Below are positions 20,770 to 30,367 of a stretch of 64,000 nt of DNA, piece by piece. Source of the stretch: Ligula intestinalis (lineage: Eukaryota > Platyhelminthes > Cestoda > Diphyllobothriidea > Diphyllobothriidae); assembly GCA_036362985.1 (NCBI GenBank), contig JAYGXS010000005.1, positions 30,244,876-30,308,875 of the forward strand. Direction: 5' to 3'. How positions within the stretch are numbered: the first letter of the stretch is position 1; each line of letters starts with the position of its first letter. Made by a program: the position numbers and the translations under genes. The notes beneath the pieces were generated by a model. The model made no database searches, was not told the DNA's origin, and saw only the letters and a list, made by a program, of their open reading frames with translations.

Positions 20770-22090
20770 AAGATCGGGAGTGTTTTTTTTTATAATGCGT
20801 GTGACAGATTATTCTGTGCGTGGTTACCAATGACGCCTGGATAAAATAATTCAATATGCTGCTCTGTTTTTTTTCCTGCCAACTGCATATATTAGCAAAA
20901 CTGACTTCTTCCTTAGGCGAAAAATGTATCAGGCTTCCGCAAATTTTCAAATCGGAGGGTTTAAGCAAGTTCTCACTAAATTTGTATTGCAATTGTCGTT
21001 GGATAGCCAAACTACAGAGTAAATTCTGTTTTGCTCGTTCGAAGTCCTCGAAATCTGCCTTTTGATGTACAGTTTTCTATTCTGCAACATACAACTATGC
21101 CTTTCCCGGTGACATTTTGTGTACTGCAGACAGACATTACCGAGAAAAATTGATTTGTAGAAATTGGGCCCATATGACTGCGCACATAGTTGTGAAAATC
21201 ATAAAGGTCCCTAACTCCGGACTCAAGGGAAGGCAGGTTGTGTTGCATAAGCTTTAATTTAGGCAAGAGAATGCGCAGGTAGTCCCGAAAAAAATTGCCG
21301 CAGGTGGTCCGAACGAGCAAACATGTGCCAGCGTCCGCGTTTGCTATCAACTGAAAATTGCTTGCTCTGAGAATGTCATCAATGGTTGGCAAAATGCTTA
21401 TTGTTATGGTGTAAAGGAAAATACGTTCTTTAGAATATAAAGGTTACTTTACTCAGTACATTTCGAGTTCGGTTCCCCCAGCTCGTCTTCGGACTAACGA
21501 GAAATGAACTCGTCGAAAGGCATTCGCAGAAGCACCAACTAAAAGTGGCGCACAAACCTATGGTTACTTTACGCACGTAACTACTACACCCTAAGAATAG
21601 GGTTTACTGCCTCAAACGAAAAGAAGTTCTTTTCAAAATCTCATGTGACTCTTAGGATATCGTATATTCGGGTCAAACATGCATATCTGCTCCCTCCGCA
21701 TCCATGAGCACCAACTGGACCACGTGTCACCTGTCAGAAGTGGCCGTGCATTGCCTTGACACAGAATAAACCTTTGCATGTGACCAAACATGCATCCTCA
21801 GAGTTTGCCCCTCCAAAAATTGCCAATAATTTCTTGAAGCCAATCATAACGACGATTCCTGCAATAACCGCCACGTAGAGTTAGATGGTTTTTATAAACA
21901 ACTTCAAGAACAGTGGCAGTGACGAAGGCCGCATAAGCAGGATGGACTGAGACCACAACTACCAATTAGCGCTCACATCATATAGCTACTGGCTTTGTCC
22001 GCACGTTTGAAATTTAAGCTGTTCGTTTTACATTTCTTGTTATTCCGAAGATGAGCTAGGGAAAGACAATCAAAACTTTACCGATTAAAT
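20770..22090 (+). mobile_element. PLE remnant (family B) with solo GIY-YIG nuclease piece
   Basis: 20770-21520 aligns inverted with 47800-47045, including a conserved CAGATTATTCTGTGCG block. A terminal-repeat-like block TTCTTTAGAATATAAAGG...GGTTCCCCCAGCTCGTCTTCG (two pieces, about 21426-21500) recurs inverted at 22030-22090. Between them, 21690-21990 on the + strand holds a frameshifted nuclease tail: DHVS, SEVAVHCLD-like, FLEA, then a DDSCNNRHVELDGFYK-like end, matching the piece at 46680-47020 (-). The RT part is missing. Confidence 0.65.
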
Positions 22091-22744
22091 TTGCCTGCAT
22101 ATTTCAAAGAAAAATTTCCTCTTCAAACAAAAATTTCTTAGGATCCAAGTTCTCTAGTTTATATAAACAAACACCTATTTTTATTTGTTTTATATTCTGT
22201 ACACTTTTTAGTGTGTCGCTAAAGTAATTTAAGTGATATTTTGCAGACATAAAGTAAACTGACGCAGACTGACCAAATTTTAGATATTGCCTAAGTTAGG
22301 CCGCCTATAGGCCAAACTCCATCAGTCGAATTTCATGGAAGATTATTATTCGTGCAAGAAAAATACATTTCAATTTTTATCACATTTCATATATTGACAG
22401 ATAAATTGAGCCAAACTGACTCCCTCATTAAGCTTAATACTTCATTAAAATTGCGCAAGTTTTCAAAGCTCTATACCTTAGATGAAAAAAAGCCAACGCA
22501 GTCTGACTCATCGCCTTGAGTAAACGGTGAAATTTTGTCAAATCAGAGCATACCAAATCTGGACTTTAATCGTCTCATGATAACTAGAAACACATCAGAA
22601 AATGAATTGCCGGGGAATAGATTACGTAATGTCGACTATTTGCTCTCGCTATCCCAAGCTGATAAGTTATCCAATAATGGTGCTATCCAATGTGGGGCTA
22701 GTGGTAGGAGCGAAGTGTAAGTTAATTTATGTGGCATAAGTGCG
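22091..22744. other. Noncoding DNA with mirror matches
   Basis: Holds the blocks GCAGACATAAAGTAAACTGA (about 22243) and the 22575-22740 stretch with ATCAGAAAATGAATTGCCGG, both found inverted at 46380-46355 and 45880-45700. The 61-codon frame at 22535-22720 lies in this repeat and is not treated as a gene. Confidence 0.5.
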
Positions 22745-23520
22745 CATACCGATCTGTCAGAGTACCCACTCGTCTCCCAATATTGTCCTCAGAGCTCTCT
22801 CTTGAGCCTCCACCGTGAGGTGGCTAGGATTTAGGCAGAAGTACATTACCAGCAAAGACAGAGGGCACTAGGATAGCCTTTTCTGCCTTGTTAGGCATCA
22901 TTGGCTAGTGATACAAACCCCAGTATGGCCACTAAAATTGCTGCCCAACCGTGGAAAAAGGCAGTAAAGACCATCCAAGTGTCGTTAGTCTTTGCTGGTA
23001 ATGTCCTTCTGCCTATATTCTAGCTGCCTCGTGGTGGATGCTCGAGAGAGAGAGCTCTAAAGGCCATATGGGGGGACGAATTGGTCCTCTGACAGATCGG
23101 TGTACGCGTCTATGCTACATTATATTCCCGATCTTATACCAGATAGACCATGAGCTCGTAGCTCAAACGTTAGGACGTTCGCCCTGATGGGAGAAATCGC
23201 GAGTTCAAGCCTTGGTGTGGCAGCAATTTCAGCGGCCATGCTGGGGTTGGGTACCACTAGCTGATGACGCCTAACAAGGTAGAAGAGGCCGTCTTAGTGT
23301 CCCCTGTCATTGTTGGTAATATCCTTCTGCCGATAATTAATGTATATAAAAACGTGGCTACCCCTGTGTTTGTGGCTGGCTAGCTGATGACGTCTAATAA
23401 ACCAGAAATTGTCATGTCAGTCCCATTTATTTATGTCAGTTATGCTTTTTTGCCTGTAATTTTTTGCAAACATGAAGCAGACTGACGTGCACAACGACCT
23501 AGTCTTCTAGATTTCAGAAG
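22745..23520. repeat. Cluster of S1 SINE copies, partly as an inverted pair
   Basis: 22745-22870 and 22985-23115 are inverted copies of each other (shared CCGATCTGTCAGAG and CATTACCAGCAAAGAC). One S1 body lies on the - strand (about 22840-22970); a fuller S1 with tRNA-like head lies on the + strand (about 23150-23345: GAGCTCGTAGCTCAAACG, then a B-box-like GCGAGTTCAAGCC); a third body follows (23345-23450, GGCTGGCTAGCTGATGACG). The third and its right flank match 45690-45520 inverted, so that insertion predates the duplication; the others are later additions on this side. Confidence 0.65.
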
Positions 23521-24179
23521 TTAAGTCGCTAAAGGCTTGACCTTCATATATCCGCCTTAATTGAAGTCTTTTTTATCAGGTGCTTGCTATCCGTGATCAA
23601 CATTCAGCGTGCAACTGTGAGTTTTGTCACATTTTTGTGATAGATAATTATGCTTGTCGCTGCCGTCAATGCATGCACAAGACAATTTTATTTCAAATTG
23701 TTTCGGGAAGTGTACTGGTGGATTAAGATGATCAAGTGAATCCTTCGTAAAGCAACAAAACTCATCGTGTTGATGAAACTTTTCAAAGCTCGCCGTTCTA
23801 CTCACTGCTTGCTTTGCAAGAAATACCTGTAGTCACCAACAGAGATACGTGCAGAATTTAAATTGAGTTTGACAAACAAGGAAGGTAGAGGACGGAAGGT
23901 GTGCCACTTAAACAAATTGCTGGCATAAGTAGACATTGCTCCCAAAATGAGGTAAACCCAGCTTGACGTATCTGACCATATCCATGGGCAATTTTTTGTA
24001 ACGCCCTCACAAAGTCATTCGCGCAACTCTTATTTGTGCGCCAAATATAGTCGGTATCCGTAACGCAGGTCAAATTGCGTTGCTCTGTTTCTAGCAAGCC
24101 TCTAAGGAGTAGGGACAGTTTCAAGCTAAAACCCTACATGTACAGCCCCCCGCATCTCAAGACACACTTGAAATTAAAT
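23521..24179. other. Noncoding, nothing recognised
   Basis: A - strand frame at 23858-24124 (88 codons) has no family resemblance and no conserved partner at the mirrored site (about 44600-45500). Confidence 0.35.
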
Positions 24180-25340
24180 GTAGAGGGCCTGGTTAAGCTT
24201 CTGTGGGTCAACTGAAGTGAGGCTCAACGCCAGACTTAATTCCTGTGAGAAAAAATTCGACGGAGAGGACGTCGCAAGAAAAAATTACGTTAACATACCA
24301 GTCATCCTAACTGCAGCACAGTGAATTGATAGTCACATAACTCAAGCAGTACAAATAAAATTGGAACTTTTCTGTGAGCAAGCATCAAATTCTGCCACAA
24401 ATGACAACTTGAAATGACTGCTGGTCACATCAAGGTCCTATTTGATGCATTGCCAAAAGCTTGGAATTGCACTCTTTTTCTGTAGACGTTGACGCATTTT
24501 TAGGTGAAAAAAGATGATTTGAAGGAATGCACCGTCATTTCTACCAATTAGTTCTCATCCAGCGTTTAGCCGTTTGCATTACTGCCAATGGCTTCTAGCT
24601 GTTCTCCTGCCAAATAAACCCTCCGTTTTATGACAATTCACCTCCCCACTCCAATCAAACAGGTTCGCCTTCAATTAACGTTGTCACGCGCGTTTAAAAT
24701 TTATTTTCTGGCGATCACTCTTTGCGTTTTCAGCTTGCATTTATAATAGCATCCTCTTTTTGATATATTTAACACGCATGTACGAATACCAAAATTAAAT
24801 ATAACCCACGTACATCTCTATAATTTATACTGATACTACAGCTGTTTCGTCCTTGTATTCGTTTTTGTAGCCCGCACATTTCTTAACGATAGGTCAGGGG
24901 AGAGAATGACGTCAGTCTGACAGCATGATTGAGAATGAACGCAGTGCTAAGATCAAGTTCATGATGTAGCCAAGGTAGTGCCTAGAACCATGGGAACTTG
25001 CACATGTTTATGGAGCAATTACACAACTGTCAAAAATTAGACAGCCAAGGTCATATTCTCGAAGAAAATTAAGTGTTAATTTGTACTGCAACAAAACTTG
25101 TTCTTCTGTCGCTTTTAATACCTGTCGGGGCCGAAAAATCCGACAAATTAGAAGCAGCCTACCTGGGATGCTTTTGCCACTCCCAATAGTAAAAAGCCCA
25201 AGTTGATGCATCCTCGATTGTTCCAGTGACAAATATTTGGACTTTTAGTAGCAGTCAAGTGTGGGGCTTAATACCACAAGACCCTTCACCTATTCGTGAA
25301 TCTATTCACACGTGTGATCTCAAAAAATGGGGCATAAAGT
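24180..25340 (+). repeat. Repeat R1, copy 1 (about 1.16 kb)
   Basis: Aligns over its length with 43440-44590 (inverted) and largely with 37450-38600 (direct). Shared landmarks: CCAGTCATCC.. near the start, CACCTCCC, TGGCGATC, TTGCATTTATAA.., GAGAATGA.CGCAGTG, CATATTCTCGAAGAA and GCATC. The frames at 25008-25232, 38341-38535 and 43472-43750 are the same segment read on the R1 minus strand and share CLIFDSCVIAP-type ends in two copies, but the third is broken. Class unknown; no terminal repeats or RT motifs seen. Confidence 0.7.
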
Positions 25341-25445
25341 AGGGGTAAACATTCCCATTAGAACCCCGAGTTTCGCGTGGGGTAATATCCATGTGGCACA
25401 CGTTGACGAATCAGCAGGTTGAGAGGTCGGCAGAATTAAATAATT

Positions 25446-25690
25446 TATTTGACCAAATTGTAAAAAACTGGGCGGCTTTACTGGGATTCGAACTCACACC
25501 AGCTACATGTAGATTTCAGTACGGCGAACACACTAGCTAACTGTGATACCAAACTTCCACATGAAGTCATGATTTTAATCACAATTTGGACAATTTACCC
25601 GCCCAGCTTACTGTAATATATGGATTACATCAAGTCCGATACAGTAAAGTGACTGTCTATGCAAGATTTCCTAAGCAATCAATCTAGAAT
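25446..25690 (-). repeat. tRNA-like short repeat, family S2, copy 4
   Basis: Best-preserved B box of the four: on the - strand GTGAGTTCGAATCCCAG (about 25478-25494), with a TTAGCTAGTGTG A-box-like stretch about 45 bases before it. The body with ACCCGCCCAGCTTACTG matches copies 1 and 3. Confidence 0.65.
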
Positions 25691-27110
25691 TTGCCAGATG
25701 CTTGTTGCTTCATATCAATTCGGTTGATTGCTCATTACAGTTAGCGTACCGTTCTTTAAGGTCTAACGACACGCACGCTGACGCCTCATTAAATCTTTCA
25801 AGAAGACTGAATAACGTGACCTCCATGAGAGCGTGTGACAGCAGGCGTATCAGACATGCACTTCGCGGTAACCTTATGTGGTAGCTGTTACTAGTGACGT
25901 TGAATCATCGCAGACATCGAGTTATTTTTCACACTTATGGATTATCCCATGAGCTCGTATGGTTTAAATTATTAAAACGTTTAGAAGTAGATGGACGGGA
26001 CCTGACTTTTATATTGTTGTTATATCATGCAGCACCAGATGTATCAGCTTAAAACCTGTGTGGACTTCTACCTGGTACTTATCCTGAAGTATGGTATAAT
26101 ATAATTGCATATAGACGTCACACTACTTTTAGTGATAAGCATTTGTAGAAAGGACGTTTCCGTTGTTATTCTAAGGTAGTTGCTTGTCTTCGACGGAAAT
26201 GTTCATCAAAATCTAGAGTCTGGCTCTTAAACGTCATGTTCTGTCCACCTACTTCTAGTTCATGCACCTAATAAGTTCCGCAATTATTTCCTTGATTATA
26301 ACCTGGATGTCATACACTTTAAACCGCATAGAGAACGTTGGGGGACCGACTAAAGAGCCGAACCCCTCGTTGTTGTATCATGTAGCGCCAGAAACATCGG
26401 TAAAACCCCTGTCTGGGCTTTTAACTAGTATCTATGCGGAAGTACAGTATAACATCATTGTTATATATACATACTTCGCAGACTTACTGAGTTATGCATT
26501 TTTCTTCAATGTAAACAACATTCTCGTAATGCTGAAGCAGTTTTTAGTCCTGCGCTTGAAGCAATCAGTGGATTTGCACGCAAGGAATTTATTCTTCTGC
26601 TTTTGACGTCCCGCATAGTTATTGAATAAGATTTTAATGACATGTTTCAAACGACTGTAAAAGGATGATAATCTGACGTTTAAACGACCAGAACATATGG
26701 TGTATGTTAAAACACTCCTAATTTGAGATCGTCGGGAGCATTTTTCTGGATTTCGCGACGTGGTGCCTGACAGTGTCAAGCTATGAAACGATTCCATTTC
26801 GAACATGTGGACATTTTTTGTTAAAATTATCCATCTAGCTAGATAAACAGGTTATTCTGGGGCTCTATATTAATGGTCGAATTCGCTTCAGACAATTCGT
26901 AATGCGTTTGTCTCTGTTTATCCCACAAGATACATAGCATTTTCTTACGAGGAAGAAACCCAGGCTGAATTTTAATTTTTGTCTCCTTAATGAGGTTTAT
27001 GCATGATTACCATTCACATAAAAGCACGACTATTAATCGCCAGCATCAACAATAATGAAGGTGGTTGACGACGGAGGCGACACCGGCTCAGTAAGGAGGC
27101 CTCCGCAATT
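25691..27110 (+). repeat. Repeat R4, copy 1
   Basis: Two outer parts match 40555-41110 in direct orientation: 25715-25980 (TATCAGACATGCACTTC, TTATCCCATGAG) and 26500-26600 plus 26995-27110 (TCGCCAGCATCAACAAT, GGCTCAG.AAGGAGGC). The middle (about 25980-26490 and 26610-26990) is absent from the second copy. A 114-codon + frame at 26262-26606 straddles these parts and is not conserved in the second copy, so it is not called a gene. Confidence 0.55.
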
Positions 27111-27529
27111 AGTCACGAGTAAAAAGGCTGTCGGAAATAGCAATTTGTTTAATCAAGTGTGCTATTTTCTTGGAGCTTTAAAAAGCAAAATTGATTCTGA
27201 TCAAAAGATCAAAGCAAACCCCAAAAATTCTTAGCATGTGAAACAAGATGAGGTATAATAGGAATCCTAGAAACAGAATGTTGAAACATTTATAGTAATT
27301 GCTAACCGCATCAATTAATAGGACAAACTTAGATAAGCAAGCTAAGCCTTTGCATTCTATTCAGAAGCCTACCACTTCTAGTTGACAGTTTGACCGTCAT
27401 TTTTGACGATGTTCATCATGAGCTTCGGTAATTTGAAGGTAAGTGTGGTGACTGGCATTGGATGATAGTGAACCTAGACTCGCGGAGAATCTTCCTTACT
27501 CTCTTCCCACTCCCAGCTATGTACCTTAT
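27111..27529. other. Noncoding, nothing recognised
   Basis: AT-rich. The 198-codon - frame at 27416-28012 covers this edge and the next repeat; it has no recognisable family and reads through a repeat, so it is not called. Confidence 0.35.
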
Positions 27530-27920
27530 GCTAAGACAAAGTAAATAAGACCGGGGATGGAAGACGGCGAAAGTGACTGATGCGGCGCCACTACAATGGG
27601 CACAACCACAACACACACCTACTGAAGTAGACTCCCGCATAAGCGGTAGTGCCATATAGGCAGCATTTAAAAGAGGCTTTTGCAATCTAACTCTCAGTCT
27701 GGCTGTCAGCCACTCCGTAAAGACACGCACTGGACTGACTGCGTGGTCCGAGTTATCCCGTCGGTTGGCTACCCTCCAGACCACAGCAAATAAGCGCATC
27801 CTGATAACGGAAAGCTCACCAATTTGTTTATACCGAGGCAACAAAGATCTGAATATTGACCTCAATCTCTTCCTCAACGCCAGAATTAAGCCACCGCCTG
27901 GCTGACCGGTCACCTGAACT
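27530..27920 (+). repeat. Interspersed repeat R6, copy 2
   Basis: Direct-orientation partner of 4165-4590 (AATAAGACCGGGGATG, TCTCAGTC, ATCCCGTCGGTTGGC blocks). Not mirror-related: both copies lie in the left half in the same orientation. Confidence 0.5.
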
Positions 27921-28449
27921 TGGATTGACTCAGTGGCTGACAGGACGACGATCCCGTCTGCATTCGCCACACCACGATCTGGCTCATTATACACACACCG
28001 GAATTTGCACAACCAGGGGATTAGAAAGAGCCGTCACCTTCTAACTCCCAGTCCACTTATCAGCAACTTCACATGCAACACACAGTGGCCTGACTGTGTT
28101 TTGGTAAGTGCGTCAGTTGACAGTGCTAAAGTGGAAAAAAACTGGAAGAAACCGTTGTAAATCAGTTTGTATAAGAGAAGAAGACAGAGAAAGAGAGAAA
28201 ACGAGAACATAGATAACCTATCAGTGGAGGCAGTTTCTGTCTAAAGGGATGGTGAGCCACCAGAACATGTATTCCTTCTAATGAAAATGGTCAAAACTAT
28301 TCGGATCTTCTTGTTAAGGCCCAACGGCTACTATGTTTGGCTGTGAAATCCAATTTTGTTTCATTTCTGCTTGTTTTAACTGGAGGTGGCCATAGACACC
28401 TGCGTGATATGCCGGGGTGCACCGGTTATTTCAGGACTGTCTTCTACCA

Positions 28450-28713
28450 ACCACAACGGCTGCCTTTTGAGGTAGCGGGCATTTAAAAAGGAAGCGGACA
28501 GTACTGTTGAGAAAAAAGGTTGAACAGAAGAGCTTGACAGCATTGTGGGGGGAAGAGAACAATCACACGTCAGATAGTATTTCACTGGAAATGGAGGCGG
28601 AGCATTCCGAAAATTGTCAACTGAAGACAACTGACAACGTCGCTTCTGTCTCTGCCTATATCCTTCGCAGACGTCAGTGCGGACGAATATATAATAAAAG
28701 AAACTATGAATGA
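28450..28713 (+). CDS. Unrecognised frame, possible exon or transposon piece
   Basis: The open frame from the stop at about 28468 to TGA at 28711-28713 reads GSGHLKRKRTVLLRKKVEQ and then a polar, Glu/Ser/Asn-rich chain ending CGRIYNKRNYE. The KRKRTVL start weakly recalls the N-terminus of CENP-B/pogo-type transposases, and a Tigger-like element begins 150 bp downstream, but the helix-turn-helix that should follow is not there. No start or splice context decides it. Function unknown. Confidence 0.2.
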
Positions 28714-28860
28714 TTTTACGTAGTATCCTAGAGAGCATGATCAGTTTATAGGCTCAAATGCATAGCACCAGCAATGTACGAAATCCACACAGTAGTTTTA
28801 ATTCTATATTAACATTTAAACAAGACGTCCACGAGCGGCAAAATGAAGGAGAAAAACATG

Positions 28861-30367
28861 TACAGTAGAATCTCGGGTGGCGAGGATCAGGTAACGAGCA
28901 AGCCACTAGCAGAAAACCGGGGAATCCCACTTTCGGTCCCAGTTCAGTATGTGTTAGCCCCATTCTTTGGTAGTATAGGACCGGGCGTACTATAGAGTAA
29001 ACATTAAGGGCAAAACAAAACACACGAATGAGAAATATAAAAAGCTCATTGACGTAGTAAAAAGAGTAATGTGCGTTTGAGTAAGCTTAAATTTGTCAAC
29101 AAAAAGGTGCACCATAAATAAAATGATCAATTATGCGATTATTCGGAAATAATTTCGTTAAAAGAAATAATGAACTAACAATTTTAATTAAGGTTAGGTA
29201 AAATCACTTAATTAAAAATCATCCTCAACTAAAATTTAAGAAGTAAAAATAAGAATGAATCGTAAGCTAGACTGTAAACTGAACTTAAATAGAAGTCCAT
29301 TAGGCAAGTCCAATAACAGCAAACTAACGTACTTCTTGCGCATATAAATTGAAGGAGTGCGCGGCGCGGCGTGTCGCGTCGTGAACTGTACTGATATTAT
29401 TTCAGACCGGTAAGGTTAACCTCAGATAACTTGAAGCAGACGACTGCCTAACCACCAATATTTTACGGAATGTAAAGAAACCTAGTAAACTCTTAAAAAT
29501 AATAAAGTACAGTATGTCCAAATTTTTCGGATCCAATACACTATACGTAGGAAAAAAATGAAAGTAAATGTCTGTAAATGTCTTTGTTTACTCATGACGC
29601 AAAAACAGTAGACTGTTTAACCAATTTCTATGAAAAAAAGTTGGTTTCCACCGAGAAAACGTGCTTTGATTTGCATGATTCCGCTTAGTTAATGAGCCGT
29701 CATTGCGTGTATGTGCTTAAGTTCACCGCAGCCTCTTGCTCGCAGGGCGTTCGTCTTAAGTGACCTGCAGCCAATAGGAGAACTGACACAGTTTGATTGG
29801 CTACGGGCTGTATTGAGGCTGGGGCCAAAACCCCTGCGGTTCCAACAGCGAACCGACCATAAACATGTGGCAAACAGGGGGCAGCGCGGCCCAGGCCAGA
29901 ATTAGCAGACAAAGACGAGAGGAGTCAGCTCGCGGGCGCAGACCGACACAGCATCTATCTGTGTTCATCCGCGCCCTCATATTTTTTTCTTTTTTGGTTT
30001 TGGAACTAAATTTTTAATCCACACTATTGTCAAAGCGCGGCTTGCTAATGATACTGCTGTCAGGAGTCCGATGGGCAAACCTACTGTAGATTGGAAGAAG
30101 GAAAACGTCGCATAACAGGAGCATGATATTCTTATGATTGATGTTGCCAGGGTATGGCAGGTTCTCACAAAGAATCTGTACAATCTTGAAGATTAAGGAA
30201 GAATTTATGAGTCACGATTAGGTTATTTTGATAGTCTTTTTGAACTGGAACGATTTACTTTTATTTCCAGCATTTTAAATGCGGGCATTCATTTCGCAGG
30301 ACGATCGTTTCATATTACCATGTTGGTGCTGGAAAGGATTACACTCGTTAACCGAGGCTCCACTATA
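28861..30367. mobile_element. Possible non-autonomous pogo/Tigger-like DNA transposon
   Basis: Left end TACAGTAGAATCTCGGG and right end (reverse complement) TATAGTGGAGCCTCGGT match at about 12 of 17 bases and resemble the CAGT-GAA-CTCG ends of Tigger elements; both ends abut TA, the usual target. No transposase frame inside. Interior is AT-rich apart from a GC-rich block (29700-29960). The call rests on the ends only. Confidence 0.4.
29690..29960. promoter_or_regulatory. GC-rich block with two CCAAT boxes, promoter-like
   Basis: CCAAT at 29771-29775 and its reverse ATTGG at 29796-29800, about 20 bp apart, in a GC-rich island within AT-rich DNA. No gene start could be assigned on either side, so this is only a promoter-like composition. 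Overlapping 64- and 70-codon frames on both strands are composition artefacts. Confidence 0.25.

Larger units (their letters stand above)
7955..25340 (+). repeat. Left arm of a mirror-image segmental duplication
   Basis: Hand alignment against the reverse complement of the right half finds ordered matches: 7960-8345 with 63665-63325; 8410-8790 with 63245-62890; about 8815-9020 with 62840-62640; four DAGL exons with four; intron flanks around each exon; the first PLE with the third (from 15436 / 54150); 20770-22090 with 47800-46500; 22243-22265 with 46380-46355; 22575-22740 with 45880-45700; 23335-23520 with 45690-45520; 24180-25340 with 44590-43440. Noncoding parts match at roughly 70-85 percent by eye, so the duplication is old. 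It starts at or left of 7955. Confidence 0.8.

Noticed and set aside
23150..23230. tRNA-like sequence considered as a tRNA gene
   Set aside because: The acceptor arms do not pair and the same stretch recurs in S1 SINE copies; it is a SINE head.
27416..28012. 198-codon - strand frame, the longest unexplained one after the LINE
   Set aside because: It runs through repeat R6, lacks motifs, and the R6 copy at 4165-4590 does not keep the frame.
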